A DNA stretch of 64,000 nucleotides from Microbacterium sp. Leaf320. Lineage in GTDB: Bacteria; Actinomycetota; Actinomycetes; Actinomycetales; Microbacteriaceae. Of the stretch, positions 17,181 through 25,462 are shown piece after piece; positions within the stretch are counted from its first letter, which is position 1; each line of letters begins with the position of its first letter. The position numbers and the translations under genes were made by a program. Where the stretch lies: the NCBI RefSeq assembly GCF_001423485.1, contig NZ_LMOD01000004.1, positions 372,001-436,000 of the forward strand, in the 5' to 3' direction. Under the pieces are notes generated by a model that had not been told where the DNA came from, made no database searches, and saw nothing but the letters and a program-made list of their open reading frames with translations.

Positions 17181-18114
17181 CGGTCTCCATACTCGGCACC
17201 ATCGATCTCCGCACGATCCACGTCCGGCGGGTAGAGCACGCCGCACGACCCATTGTTGAGGTGACGCCCCCCGCGCCGCATCATTTCCCGAGTGGTGCAG
17301 TACGGATCCGCGAGAGGTGCAGTACACGCGGCCACCTCGACAGTGGTGCCCGACGGACGTGCGCGTCGCGATCGAAACCACCACGCGCCCCCGCATGGCG
17401 GCCGAGGGGCGATCCCCTCGGGCTCCCCCGCAGCCCCCGACAGTCGAGCCGGTCGACCCCCTGCCCACCTGGGGACAGCACGAGCTCAGTCCTTCGGGCT
17501 CGTCCTGCCCACAGGTGGACAGCGGGACCCTCACCGTCCGTCCGCACACCGGTCGCACCCTCACCACCGGACCACAGATGATCGGTGCCCGCGTATCGGC
17601 CCGCTTGCTGGCTTCCAGCTGGGTGTTCTTTCGTGCTTTCGCGGCCTTTGCGCCTACCGAGATCGCAGCACGCGGACGTCTAGATCATGAATCCCGCTGG
17701 GATCGAGCGCTCGAAAGGTTGGTTGACGACGCCGAGCGGGCAGAGATCTATCAGACCGACGAGCCGTCAGTTCGCAGATCCTTCGAACTCGGTCGAGGCG
17801 TAAGCCGGTGAGGTTTCGGAGCTGATGTACGCGTCCTCTTGGTCGCGCGGCATCAGAGGTCGTCAGCGGGGCTGTCGATTTGGGGATCTCCAGGTTTCGG
17901 ACAGTGGTGCATACCGAACGGTGCTCCGGTCTGCACGCACGGGAAGCCACACGGCACTTAACGCGGGGACCGAGAGTACCGCACCGGTCGTGACGGCTGC
18001 CGACAACAAGGATCTGCGGCGCACACTGGAACATGAGAGCGGGACGAGGTATTCGCCACTGCTCGATCCGTGTGGCGGGGGCCGCGCGTCACTCACCACG
18101 AATCCGGGGACCTC
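17181..18114. other. Long intergenic stretch, at most a gene remnant
   Basis: About 930 bp. The only coding-like piece is a possible 77-residue plus-strand frame, 17578-17811 (AERAEIYQTDEPSVRRSFEL near its end), with no ribosome-binding site. I did not annotate it as a gene. Confidence 0.4.
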
Positions 18115-18630
18115 ATGTCGAGCAGAAGTCGCTCCTCCGTCGCGCGCGCGATCGGGTGTGTCGTTGTCGTTGCTGCGGGCATCGGTTTGCTCGCGTGCAC
18201 CTGGATGCTGCCGACGGAGACCGAGCGTGTGCTCGGGACGGCGAAAGTCGCTCTGCAGACCGCAGCGCAGGAACTCATCGCCCCCGACCAGCTGCCGCGG
18301 ATCACACTCGGCGCTGAGGGCGGCACGCGGGAACTGGACGCGTGCACCGGTGAGTTCACGGAGATGATCACATACCGTGACGCCGCTGTTCCCCCGTTGT
18401 ACGCCGCGCACAATAACTGCGGCGGAGACATCATCCTCGGGTGGCAACTGGGCACCAGGGTGCAGGTTGCAGGCTCGGACACCGTCTACGAGGTCGTCGA
18501 TGAGCGTCGCACCCCGAAGGGTGCTCCCGTGGACACGTTGGCCGGCATTGACGGTGAACTGCTAGTGCAGACCTGTTTTTACGGGGAGGACCAGATGAGG
18601 TTCCTTGCTCTCGCTCCTTCTCCGGCGTGA
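18115..18630 (+). CDS. Compact sortase-like protein
   Basis: 171 residues. One N-terminal membrane segment (residues about 10-30), then a small beta-rich domain with the sortase layout: His99 in LYAAHNNCGGD, Cys154 in ELLVQTC and Arg162 in MRFLAL. These match the His-Cys-Arg triad and the characteristic TLxTC strand of sortases, which cleave LPxTG-like signals and attach proteins to the cell wall. It is shorter than most class E enzymes. Three proteins in the window end in LAITG or IATGG signals, so substrates are available. ATG 18115 has a GGGGA site. Inference from motifs; no close relative identified. Confidence 0.7.
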   Translation: MSSRSRSSVARAIGCVVVVAAGIGLLACTWMLPTETERVLGTAKVALQTAAQELIAPDQLPRITLGAEGGTRELDACTGEFTEMITYRDAAVPPLYAAHNNCGGDIILGWQLGTRVQVAGSDTVYEVVDERRTPKGAPVDTLAGIDGELLVQTCFYGEDQMRFLALAPSPA

Positions 18631-18678
18631 CTACGTGCCGCTTTTCGACACCCTCTCATTCACCCAGGAAGGCACGCC

Positions 18679-19983
18679 ATGACTGACGCATCTGATTTCT
18701 TCGAGGACCTCATCGACGACGCACCGCGCGAGACGAGCGGCGGCTTCACGGCGTCGTTCCGCGGCTACGACAAAGCGGAGGTGGATGCCGCGATGTCGGC
18801 CCTGCGAAATCAGTTGCAGCAGGCGAAAGCGGACCTCGCCGACGCTGAGGCGCGTCATGAGGATGCCGTCGAGGCGGTGAAGGATGCGGACCGAACGTCT
18901 CGCGAGGAGCTCGAGGCGGAACTTGCCGCCGCGAGGGCGAAGGCCGCTGAGGCCGAGCAGCAGGTCGCCACGCTCACGAACGAGCTCGTCGACACTCCCC
19001 GCGCCGACGGCCAGGACGCCCCCTCGCGCGAGCAGTTCGAGGCCATCCTCCGCGTCGCCGAGGAGCAGGCGAACGTCCTGATCCAGAACGCGGCGGTGCA
19101 GGCCGACCGGCTGATGGCCGCCGCTCGCGAAGAGGTCACGACGCAGCGCGCCGAGGCGGATGCCGATGTCGCCCGCATCATCGCCCAGGCTCAGCACGAC
19201 GCCGACCAGGTGCGCCTCAAGATCGACACCGAGTACACCGCGCATGAGGCGACGCTCGAACGCGAAGCCGCGCACGCCGCTGAGAAGGTGCACCAGGCGA
19301 CGCAGGAGGCCACGGCCATCCGCACCGAGGCCGAGAAGGGCGCTGCGGCGCTGCGCTCCCTCGTCACACGGGAGACCACGCAGCTGCGCGCGGACGCCGA
19401 GCGCGAGGTGCGCGAGATGAACGCCCGAGTGCTCGAGTTCGAAGAGACGCTCACCCGTCGCCAGGACGACGCGCAGCAGGAGTTCCTCGTGTTGCACAAC
19501 CAGGCCGTCGCCCACGCCGAGCGCATCACCACCGACGCCAACGAGCAGGTCGCGGCGTCGCTCGAGCACGCGCAGCGCATCTCCGGCAAGGCCGACGACT
19601 ACGAGCGCCTGATGCGCTCGCAGGCGCAGACCATCGAGGCGGATGCTCAGGTGCGCGCACGCGACACGCTCGACCGCGCTCGGGTGAAGTCGCAGAAGAT
19701 CGTCGACTCGGTCACGAGCCACACCTCGACGGTGCTCCGCGACGCCGAGGACCACGCCCGTCAGCTGCGGTGGCAGCAGCAGCAGCTCGCCAGCTTCATG
19801 GCCGAGGTGCGCGAGCTGATCCGCCCCGACGGCATCTTCAGCGACGAGCAGACCCCGGTGGGGGCGTCTGAGGACGCGATCCTCGAGCCTCTCGGTGACG
19901 AGCCTCTCGAGGACGAAGGCGATACGGCGCCGACGGAGAAGATGGTCATCGAGTTCGTCGACGACACGCACAACGCTCTCTGA
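18679..19983 (+). CDS. DivIVA-like coiled-coil protein
   Basis: 434 residues. The N-terminus (FTASFRGYDKAEVDAAMSAL, residues about 23-42) matches the DivIVA lipid-binding start motif (F-x-x-GYD-x-x-EVD). Then comes almost continuous alanine- and glutamate-rich coiled coil (about 45-380) and an acidic tail. DivIVA-type proteins mark curved membranes and guide polar growth or division in actinobacteria; this belongs to the long coiled-coil subgroup, not to the main essential Wag31 form. ATG with an AGGAAGG site. It lies 48 bp after the sortase-like gene and may be co-transcribed. Confidence 0.8.
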   Translation: MTDASDFFEDLIDDAPRETSGGFTASFRGYDKAEVDAAMSALRNQLQQAKADLADAEARHEDAVEAVKDADRTSREELEAELAAARAKAAEAEQQVATLTNELVDTPRADGQDAPSREQFEAILRVAEEQANVLIQNAAVQADRLMAAAREEVTTQRAEADADVARIIAQAQHDADQVRLKIDTEYTAHEATLEREAAHAAEKVHQATQEATAIRTEAEKGAAALRSLVTRETTQLRADAEREVREMNARVLEFEETLTRRQDDAQQEFLVLHNQAVAHAERITTDANEQVAASLEHAQRISGKADDYERLMRSQAQTIEADAQVRARDTLDRARVKSQKIVDSVTSHTSTVLRDAEDHARQLRWQQQQLASFMAEVRELIRPDGIFSDEQTPVGASEDAILEPLGDEPLEDEGDTAPTEKMVIEFVDDTHNAL

Positions 19984-19985
19984 CT

Positions 19986-20033
19986 CAGTTGCCCGCCCCC
20001 TGTTCTCCACACGAGCCCAGGGGTGGGCAGCTG
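19986..20033. terminator. Bidirectional terminator (imperfect hairpin)
   Basis: An imperfect stem of about 16 bp (19986-20002 with 20018-20033) with one bulge and G-T pairs, exactly between the convergent DivIVA-like and DUF11 genes. Confidence 0.5.
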
Positions 20034-20051
20034 CGCGGTTTCGCGCTCGGG

Positions 20052-22790
20052 TCAGGCTGTGACGGTGCCCTCGGTCGTGCGCGCGACTGTTCGCTGGTCG
20101 CGGCGTCGCACGACGACAGCGAGGATGACGCCGCAGGCGATCAGCGCCGCGGCGAGGATGCCGCCGATGATCGGTCCTCCGGTGATGGCGAGGCCTCCAC
20201 CGTTGAGGGTGACCGTGTGGGTGGTGCACAGCGGTTGTGGAGACGTGTCCTCACAGCGGGGGCTGGTGGGAGCGGGGTCTTCCGGAGCGACGAGGAAGTT
20301 GGACAGCGTGCGGTCACCGAGGTCGTCGGCGTTGCGGACACGCAGCGTGTACGTGATTGTGGCTGTATGACCGGGCTCAAGCGTCCCGGTGATTCGCGCC
20401 CGGTTGGCGTCATCGAATGGGCCGATCTGGATGTCACCGGTGGAGGAGACAGGATCGGCGACGAGGACCGCATCATCGATCGCGTGGGTGAGGTCGTCCG
20501 TGGTGTCCACATCGCCGGGAGCACTTCCGGTGTTCTCGAGGTGCAGCGTGTATGTAAGTTGTTGGCCGGGGGTGACGGTCGTCCCGGAGGCAGGAGTGGA
20601 CGTCTTCCACTCGATGATGTGCGGGGAAGTGACGGTGCTCGTCGCACACGCCGCTACCCCGGGAGCGGCGTCGCCGACGGGAATGCAGGCGGCGTTGCTG
20701 AGCGTGTAATCGCCGCCGCCGGCGAACGTGGCGGTGTAGGTGAGGGTGACGGTGTCTCCCGGGTTCAACGCGCCCGCCCAGGTGAGGGTCGGTGCGTCGT
20801 AGGTGGGGTCCGGTCCGGTGGAAGCGGAGACCGTGCCGTCGAAGGTGGCGTCGTCAACAACGTCGGTGAGGTCGTCGGTGATCTGGGCGGGCGCGTCGTC
20901 GGTGAAGCTCCCGGGGCCGATGTTTGTGGCGGTCACGGTGTAGGTGATGGTCTCCCCGGGCGTGTTGACCGTGTCGACGTTCGCGCTCTTGCTGAGGATG
21001 AGGCGGGGCAGCAGCGTTTCAGTGACGGCGCAGGGAATGCCCGTGGCGGGGTCACGGGGTCCGTCGTCCTGGTTGCAGGCTGGTGTGGGCTGGTCGGGGG
21101 TGCCCGCGTAGGCGACGTTGCGGAGCCGACCGTCACCCGCGCCGGTCACGGTAATCGTGTACGTGAGGGTGACGGTGTCCCCGGGGTCGAGCGCACCTGC
21201 CCACGTGACCTTCCCGTCGGTGGTGGTGAGGGTGCCGGCGCGGTCTGCGGTGACGTCGTCGTTGTAGGTGGCGTTGGTGAGGGCCTGGGTCAGGTCGTCG
21301 GTGACCGTGGCGGGGGTGCCTGTGGTGTAGGCGGTGTCTCCGTCGTTGGTGGCGGTGACGGTGTAGGTGAGGGCGTCGCCGACGCGCGCGTCGGGTGTGT
21401 CCGAGGTTTTCGTGATCGTCAGGCATTGGCCGGGGAGGGCGATGGCACCGGTGGGGTAGAACAGGGAAGTTTCAGCCCAGTCGTCGATGGTGCGGGAATC
21501 TCCCCAGCTGTTCACCGCGTAGGGCCAGCCGTGGATCCCTCCGGTGCTGTCGACACCGGCGCGTCCGTCGAGCTCGGGGGTGACGTTCACACGTCCCGCA
21601 GTGGTGAGGTTCGTGTCGTTCCAGCGGATGACGGAGTCCGGGGCCCCGGTCCCGTTCGTGCGGGTGAGTTGGATGCCTCCGGAGCGGCCCTCCACATCCT
21701 GCTGGAGTAGGTGGACTTCGCCGGCAGCGTCGAAGAGGATGCGGGCGTTGATGGTGGTGCAGTCGGAGATGGGGGTGCCTTGGCCGTCGAGTCCGTCGAA
21801 GTCGTAGCTGTAGGTTCCTGTGCCGTCCGCGCCGAGCTGGATGGTCCGGTCCACGGCCTCGTCGAAAGACCCGTCCCCGTCCGCGTCGATCTGTAGTTTG
21901 TAGCCGCCCTGGAACCGGTCAGTGATCGAGTAGGTGAACGATCCGGCTGTGGCGGTGGGACCGGCCGGTTGGAAGGCCATGTCAGTGACGGTGAGGTCGT
22001 CTTCGGTGAGAAGGGTGGGGGCGACAGTGAGGGTGCCGTCGGCGGAGGGGGCTGTCGGGGGCAGGTCGGCGGCCGGGGTGTCGAAGAACAGCCGATAGTT
22101 TGTCCCACAGGTGGCGGAGGAGCCTTCGACGGACGCGTACAGGGGGACACAGTCAGCGGTGACGTTGCCGAGGCTGTTGGCGCGGATCACGGACCCGGCG
22201 CCGTTGTAACCGCGAAGGGTAATGGTGTATCGGTAGCCGGCGTCGTTGATGAGGTAGTACTGCAGGTCGCGAAGGATGGTGTCGTTTTGCACGACTGTGT
22301 ACTGGTTGGTCCAGACCCGTCCCGGCTGCGGGGTACCGGCGTTGTTGGCGGTGATGGCCCACGTGAAGCTGGCCTGGAGGGCGGTGATACGGGTGGATGT
22401 GATCTTCCACGCCCCAGGTGTTGTGGCGGTGAAGGTCTGCGCGCAGACCGTGCCGGGGGCGTCGCTGCCGGGGACGGTGCAGGTCCAGGCGAGCGCCCCG
22501 GTGGGATCGAATGCCTGGAAGCGTTGCGTGGCCCCGGCGGTACCGATGTTGCTGACCTTGGTGAACGCCACGTCGATCGTCTCCCCCGTCGTGGCGTACG
22601 CATAGAAGACGTTTGTGTTGTTGATGGGCACGCCGGGCACATTCGCTTCGGCCTGTGCGTGCGGTGCGGGGCCGGTGAGAATTGTTGCGAGGACGGCGAG
22701 GAGAAGAGCGAAGGGCGCCAGAATCGACAGCGGGGCGGGGCCGCGATGACGCTCCCCACGCGCTACCGCCTGTTTGGGGTACACGTTCAT
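20052..22790 (-). CDS. DUF11-repeat surface protein with LAITG anchor
   Basis: 912 residues. Signal peptide about 1-50. The middle region has an EF-hand-like acidic loop (DADGDGSFDEAVD). Three DUF11-type beta-sandwich repeats follow, recognised by LTYTVTATNDGD, ITYTVTATNIGP and LTYTLHLENTG, each with a GDTVTLTYT or similar strand. The C-terminus reads GGGLAITGGP, a hydrophobic span and a basic tail: a sortase sorting signal of the LAxTG kind. It is probably an exported, covalently anchored stalk protein. ATG 22790 has AAGGAC at 7 nt. It sits in convergent position to the DivIVA-like gene, close to a candidate sortase. Confidence 0.85.
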   Translation of the reverse strand: MNVYPKQAVARGERHRGPAPLSILAPFALLLAVLATILTGPAPHAQAEANVPGVPINNTNVFYAYATTGETIDVAFTKVSNIGTAGATQRFQAFDPTGALAWTCTVPGSDAPGTVCAQTFTATTPGAWKITSTRITALQASFTWAITANNAGTPQPGRVWTNQYTVVQNDTILRDLQYYLINDAGYRYTITLRGYNGAGSVIRANSLGNVTADCVPLYASVEGSSATCGTNYRLFFDTPAADLPPTAPSADGTLTVAPTLLTEDDLTVTDMAFQPAGPTATAGSFTYSITDRFQGGYKLQIDADGDGSFDEAVDRTIQLGADGTGTYSYDFDGLDGQGTPISDCTTINARILFDAAGEVHLLQQDVEGRSGGIQLTRTNGTGAPDSVIRWNDTNLTTAGRVNVTPELDGRAGVDSTGGIHGWPYAVNSWGDSRTIDDWAETSLFYPTGAIALPGQCLTITKTSDTPDARVGDALTYTVTATNDGDTAYTTGTPATVTDDLTQALTNATYNDDVTADRAGTLTTTDGKVTWAGALDPGDTVTLTYTITVTGAGDGRLRNVAYAGTPDQPTPACNQDDGPRDPATGIPCAVTETLLPRLILSKSANVDTVNTPGETITYTVTATNIGPGSFTDDAPAQITDDLTDVVDDATFDGTVSASTGPDPTYDAPTLTWAGALNPGDTVTLTYTATFAGGGDYTLSNAACIPVGDAAPGVAACATSTVTSPHIIEWKTSTPASGTTVTPGQQLTYTLHLENTGSAPGDVDTTDDLTHAIDDAVLVADPVSSTGDIQIGPFDDANRARITGTLEPGHTATITYTLRVRNADDLGDRTLSNFLVAPEDPAPTSPRCEDTSPQPLCTTHTVTLNGGGLAITGGPIIGGILAAALIACGVILAVVVRRRDQRTVARTTEGTVTA

Positions 22791-22874
22791 GGCCTCGTCC
22801 TTTCGGCGGAGCGCAGCCTCACGCACCGCAGGACGCGACGCTACGCCGCGGAGTCGGACATCACCGAGGAGATC

Positions 22875-22909
22875 GGAGGGATCTCATGCGCAATGGATGA
22901 GATCCCTCC
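22875..22909. repeat. Perfect 13-bp inverted repeat upstream of the surface gene
   Basis: GGAGGGATCTCAT (22875-22887) and its exact complement (22897-22909) with a 9-nt loop, 85 bp upstream of the DUF11 gene start. It may be an operator or a terminator for the small gene at 23017. No T-run. Confidence 0.5.
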
Positions 22910-22972
22910 ACAGGTACCGCGCTGACCGCGTGGCTCCAGGTCGGCATCGTCATCCATTCTGAGGGACCTGAC

Positions 22973-23007
22973 GAGAGGCACCACATCGGGCCGGACGGGT
23001 GCCTCTC
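22973..23007 (-). terminator. Hairpin behind the 62-residue membrane gene
   Basis: A 10-bp stem GAGAGGCACC/GGTGCCTCTC (22973-22982, 22998-23007) with a 15-nt loop, 10 nt beyond the stop of the minus-strand gene. Confidence 0.55.
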
Positions 23008-23016
23008 ACCTCCAGG

Positions 23017-23205
23017 TTAGCGGTCCTGTGCCGCCGTCCGGGGACTCCGGGTGCGGCGACGACGCTCCCCGAGAGCATTCAGGGAGCGGGTGAGCGGGCG
23101 GCAAGCGAGCACGATCCAGAACAGGACGCTCGCGCTCACGGTAATCCCCAACGTCATGCCGGCCACCGTGCTGGCCAGCGCGTGAGGATCCCCGATCATC
23201 GACAT
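23017..23205 (-). CDS. Small membrane protein
   Basis: 62 residues with one clear TM helix (GITVSASVLFWIVLACRPL) and a short Arg-rich cytoplasmic tail. A strong GGGAGG ribosome-binding site lies 4 nt before ATG 23205, which argues for a real gene. It is followed by a hairpin. Function unknown. The next 330 bp upstream (23206-23539) show no supported feature. Confidence 0.6.
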   Translation of the reverse strand: MSMIGDPHALASTVAGMTLGITVSASVLFWIVLACRPLTRSLNALGERRRRTRSPRTAAQDR

Positions 23206-23539
23206 GCCTCCCTCGTGGACCTGACTGGAATCTCCATCGTCTCCTCGGACACCCGGGTAGGGGTGCGGGTTGGAGGGGATCGCAGTGCTGTCGGAGTGGA
23301 TCTCCGTAGTCTGTGCGGTGTGACGGCGTAGTGCACGGAGGTTTTCACGTGTTCTTCCGCGGAGGGTTCGGTACTCGGGCGGGGGAGGTTACGCTTCATG
23401 AGCGTCGCGCACCTGGCGCATCTCACCGTGCCGGTTCGAGTCGTCGCCGAGTGCGAAGGGGGGGCGGCGAGGTCGGTGTTGTTGCGAGCACGAAACCCGG
23501 CTTCGAGCGGCGTGCCGCCTTCATTCGCAGAAGGGGGCC

Positions 23540-23821
23540 TTATTGGCGGGGAATCGAGCTCTCCGCGTCGGGGCATTGTTCGTTCGGAAGGTGGTCGTGA
23601 GGTGCTTGGTCCGTGAGAGCGGTCGACTCTTTTGGCGGGTGTGTGCGCCGCATGGCGGCAATCAGCAGGCTCAGCATGCCCGTGACACCAATGAGAACGA
23701 GCAGGAATCCCACCGAGGTGAGCGCGGTCTGCCGGTATGCGCCGAAGAGGAACAGTGCTCCGCCGGTGGTGGCAAGGGCTGCAGATACCCACCCCAGGAT
23801 TCGCCATGTCTGACGTGTCAT
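23540..23821 (-). CDS. Small two-TM membrane protein
   Basis: 93 residues with two hydrophobic helices (WVSAALATTGGALFLFG and VGFLLVLIGVTGMLSLLI) joined by a short basic loop, and a polar tail. No family recognised. ATG 23821 is chosen because the two-helix topology begins directly there; the ribosome-binding site is weak. Function unknown. Confidence 0.6.
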   Translation of the reverse strand: MTRQTWRILGWVSAALATTGGALFLFGAYRQTALTSVGFLLVLIGVTGMLSLLIAAMRRTHPPKESTALTDQAPHDHLPNEQCPDAESSIPRQ

Positions 23822-24002
23822 GTCCAGATGATCCCCGATGCGCGCGTCACATGTCCAGGGCGCGCCAGGCCCGCGTCTTCGGTGTCCTCCGCGGCGGTCA
23901 TTCGGACGAACCGTCGGGCGTCCCCGTGAGGTAGCCCCATGTGACCGGGGCGCGGCGGCAGCGAAGAACATAACCAGAGGCTTCCGACGTAGCATGGGCG
24001 GC

Positions 24003-24272
24003 ATGGTCGGTGTCCCGCGTCTGAGCCCTGCAGAGCTTGTCTCGGGATGGCCGGACGTGGCGACGGACGATCCCGCGGGCGAGGTCGCGCGCCGTGTTGC
24101 CCTTGAGCTGCGGTCTGCCATCGACAGCCATGGGCTGCGAGCGTTCGCCGATCAGGTGGACCTCAATCACTCGACGCTGCTCGGTGTCCTTGCGGGGCGT
24201 ACCTGGCCGAGTGTGCAGCTGATCGCGCGCATGGAGGCGGTTCTCGCTCGCCCCGTCTGGCCACATCGCTGA
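24003..24272 (+). CDS. Small HTH regulator, probably leaderless
   Basis: 89 residues. Residues about 45-80 form a Cro/C1-like helix-turn-helix: FADQVDLNHSTLLGVLAG followed by TWPSVQLIARMEAVL. This resembles short HTH proteins that accompany surface or mobile genes in this window. The start is ATG 24003, 7 nt downstream of a TAGCAT -10 box (23990-23995) and without a ribosome-binding site, which suggests leaderless translation. Target unknown. Confidence 0.7.
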   Translation: MVGVPRLSPAELVSGWPDVATDDPAGEVARRVALELRSAIDSHGLRAFADQVDLNHSTLLGVLAGRTWPSVQLIARMEAVLARPVWPHR

Positions 24273-24336
24273 GCGGTCATCCGACGCCTTCGTGAGGTGA
24301 TCTCGCGGTGGTGCTGCGCCGTCACCGTCCCGTCGT

Positions 24337-24774
24337 TCAGTGAGGCAGCATCGCCCGCAGCACGGGTGTGTAGGTGGGCGGGAGTGCGCGGACGTGCCCG
24401 CGAGCGTGCTCCAGTTGGTGTGTCTGCGTGTTCCACCGCACCGCCCCTCCGTTGGCGACAAGAACGCCGGTAAGCGTGAGGGTGACGAGGTCGAGTGCTT
24501 CTCCTCGGTTTCTGCGGGGGAGGGTGTGGCACCACTCGAGGGCGGCGACGCGGACGGAGACGGTCTGGAGGGGGCGGGGCAGCACCGCAGCCCACGCCAG
24601 AGTCGTGTCCTGTTGCGTTGCTCGGCAGTCCCCGCACCGCCAGGGTTCGCGGTGAAGAGCCGCCCACTGCAGCGGACCACACTCATCGGGAAAGACCGCG
24701 TGGAAGTTCGCACGCTCTGTTTCGTCCAAACGGATGGCGGTTCGAGCGAGGGTGAATGCTCTGGTGTGGCTCAT
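24337..24774 (-). CDS. Hypothetical protein coupled to a zinc-ribbon peptide
   Basis: 145 residues, soluble. A short WRCGDCRATQQ motif gives one CxxC pair; the rest is helical. No family recognised. ATG 24774 overlaps the stop of the 47-residue gene upstream by 4 bp (ATGA), so the two are translationally coupled. Convergent with the small HTH gene. Confidence 0.55.
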   Translation of the reverse strand: MSHTRAFTLARTAIRLDETERANFHAVFPDECGPLQWAALHREPWRCGDCRATQQDTTLAWAAVLPRPLQTVSVRVAALEWCHTLPRRNRGEALDLVTLTLTGVLVANGGAVRWNTQTHQLEHARGHVRALPPTYTPVLRAMLPH

Positions 24775-24914
24775 TCGCAGCCGATGGTCCCGCAGGTGCC
24801 GTTGTTGCGGACGAGGAGGAAGCAACGCGGGCACACGACCTGGGGGACGGTCGCCGTCAGGGTGAGGTCGGTGGGTAGTGTGCGAACGTCGGAATAAGGG
24901 GTGAGGGGAGTCAT
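24771..24914 (-). CDS. 47-residue zinc-ribbon-like peptide
   Basis: The C-terminal half has CPRC and CGTIGC: four Cys in the spacing of a small zinc ribbon, a nucleic-acid or protein contact module. ATG 24914 gives the shortest sensible reading; no good ribosome-binding site is present. The stop overlaps the start of the next gene. Too short for reliable assignment. Confidence 0.45.
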   Translation of the reverse strand: MTPLTPYSDVRTLPTDLTLTATVPQVVCPRCFLLVRNNGTCGTIGCE

Positions 24915-25462
24915 ACAGCGTCCAATCTGACGGGGGCAGCGTCGATGTACGGAGAAGGCGCTGCCGCGGGGGGAGCCGAGGCAGCGCCTGGGAAGCGGTG
25001 GACATGGGGATTCCACCGCTTCCAGTGAATGCCGACAAGAATGTCGACTCACCGGGGGAGACGCCAGATGGGGGTCGGCGTCCGATACCACTGTGCTGGG
25101 GACGGTCGCTGTCGGGAGGCCGAAGACGGTGATTTACGCGGGTCATGCGCGTGGTCTAGGTAACCGAACGCCGAGGTGAAGGGTTATTGCCTCGCTCTTG
25201 CGAGCGAGACAGGATGCTGTTCAGTGTGCCGGATTTGTTGTCGATGCATCCGCGCTCAGCGGCCGCCTCATTCGCTGCGGCACGATCATGGACACGCAAG
25301 AAGTCTGCCTTCTCCACTGCACCTGTTCGCATTCCTACGCACAAACCTGCTTTCGTTCTTGGCTCAGACTTCGGAGTGGCCACGCTGAGAGTTCGTGCGA
25401 TCGCGGTGCGTTGCTTCTAGTCGCGCGCGCAGATCAGCGGTACCGTTCCGGAAAGGATCCCT
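24915..25462. other. Intergenic, no supported gene
   Basis: About 550 bp between the zinc-ribbon peptide and the first LuxR gene. A small hairpin (near 25192-25209) is visible. No frame with a believable start. Confidence 0.4.

Noticed and set aside
17317..17811. Plus-strand frame before the sortase-like gene
   Set aside because: Only its last third looks protein-like, there is no ribosome-binding site, and the first part is Pro/Arg-rich; kept as a remark in the intergenic entry.
18631..20229. Long minus-strand open frame opposite the DivIVA-like gene
   Set aside because: Composition is Arg/Leu/Val-rich, with no ribosome-binding site, and mirrors the coiled-coil codons of the real gene; typical high-GC antisense openness.
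19989..21710. 573-codon plus-strand frame opposite the DUF11 gene
   Set aside because: Gly/Val/Asp-rich antisense of Thr-rich repeats; no ribosome-binding site.
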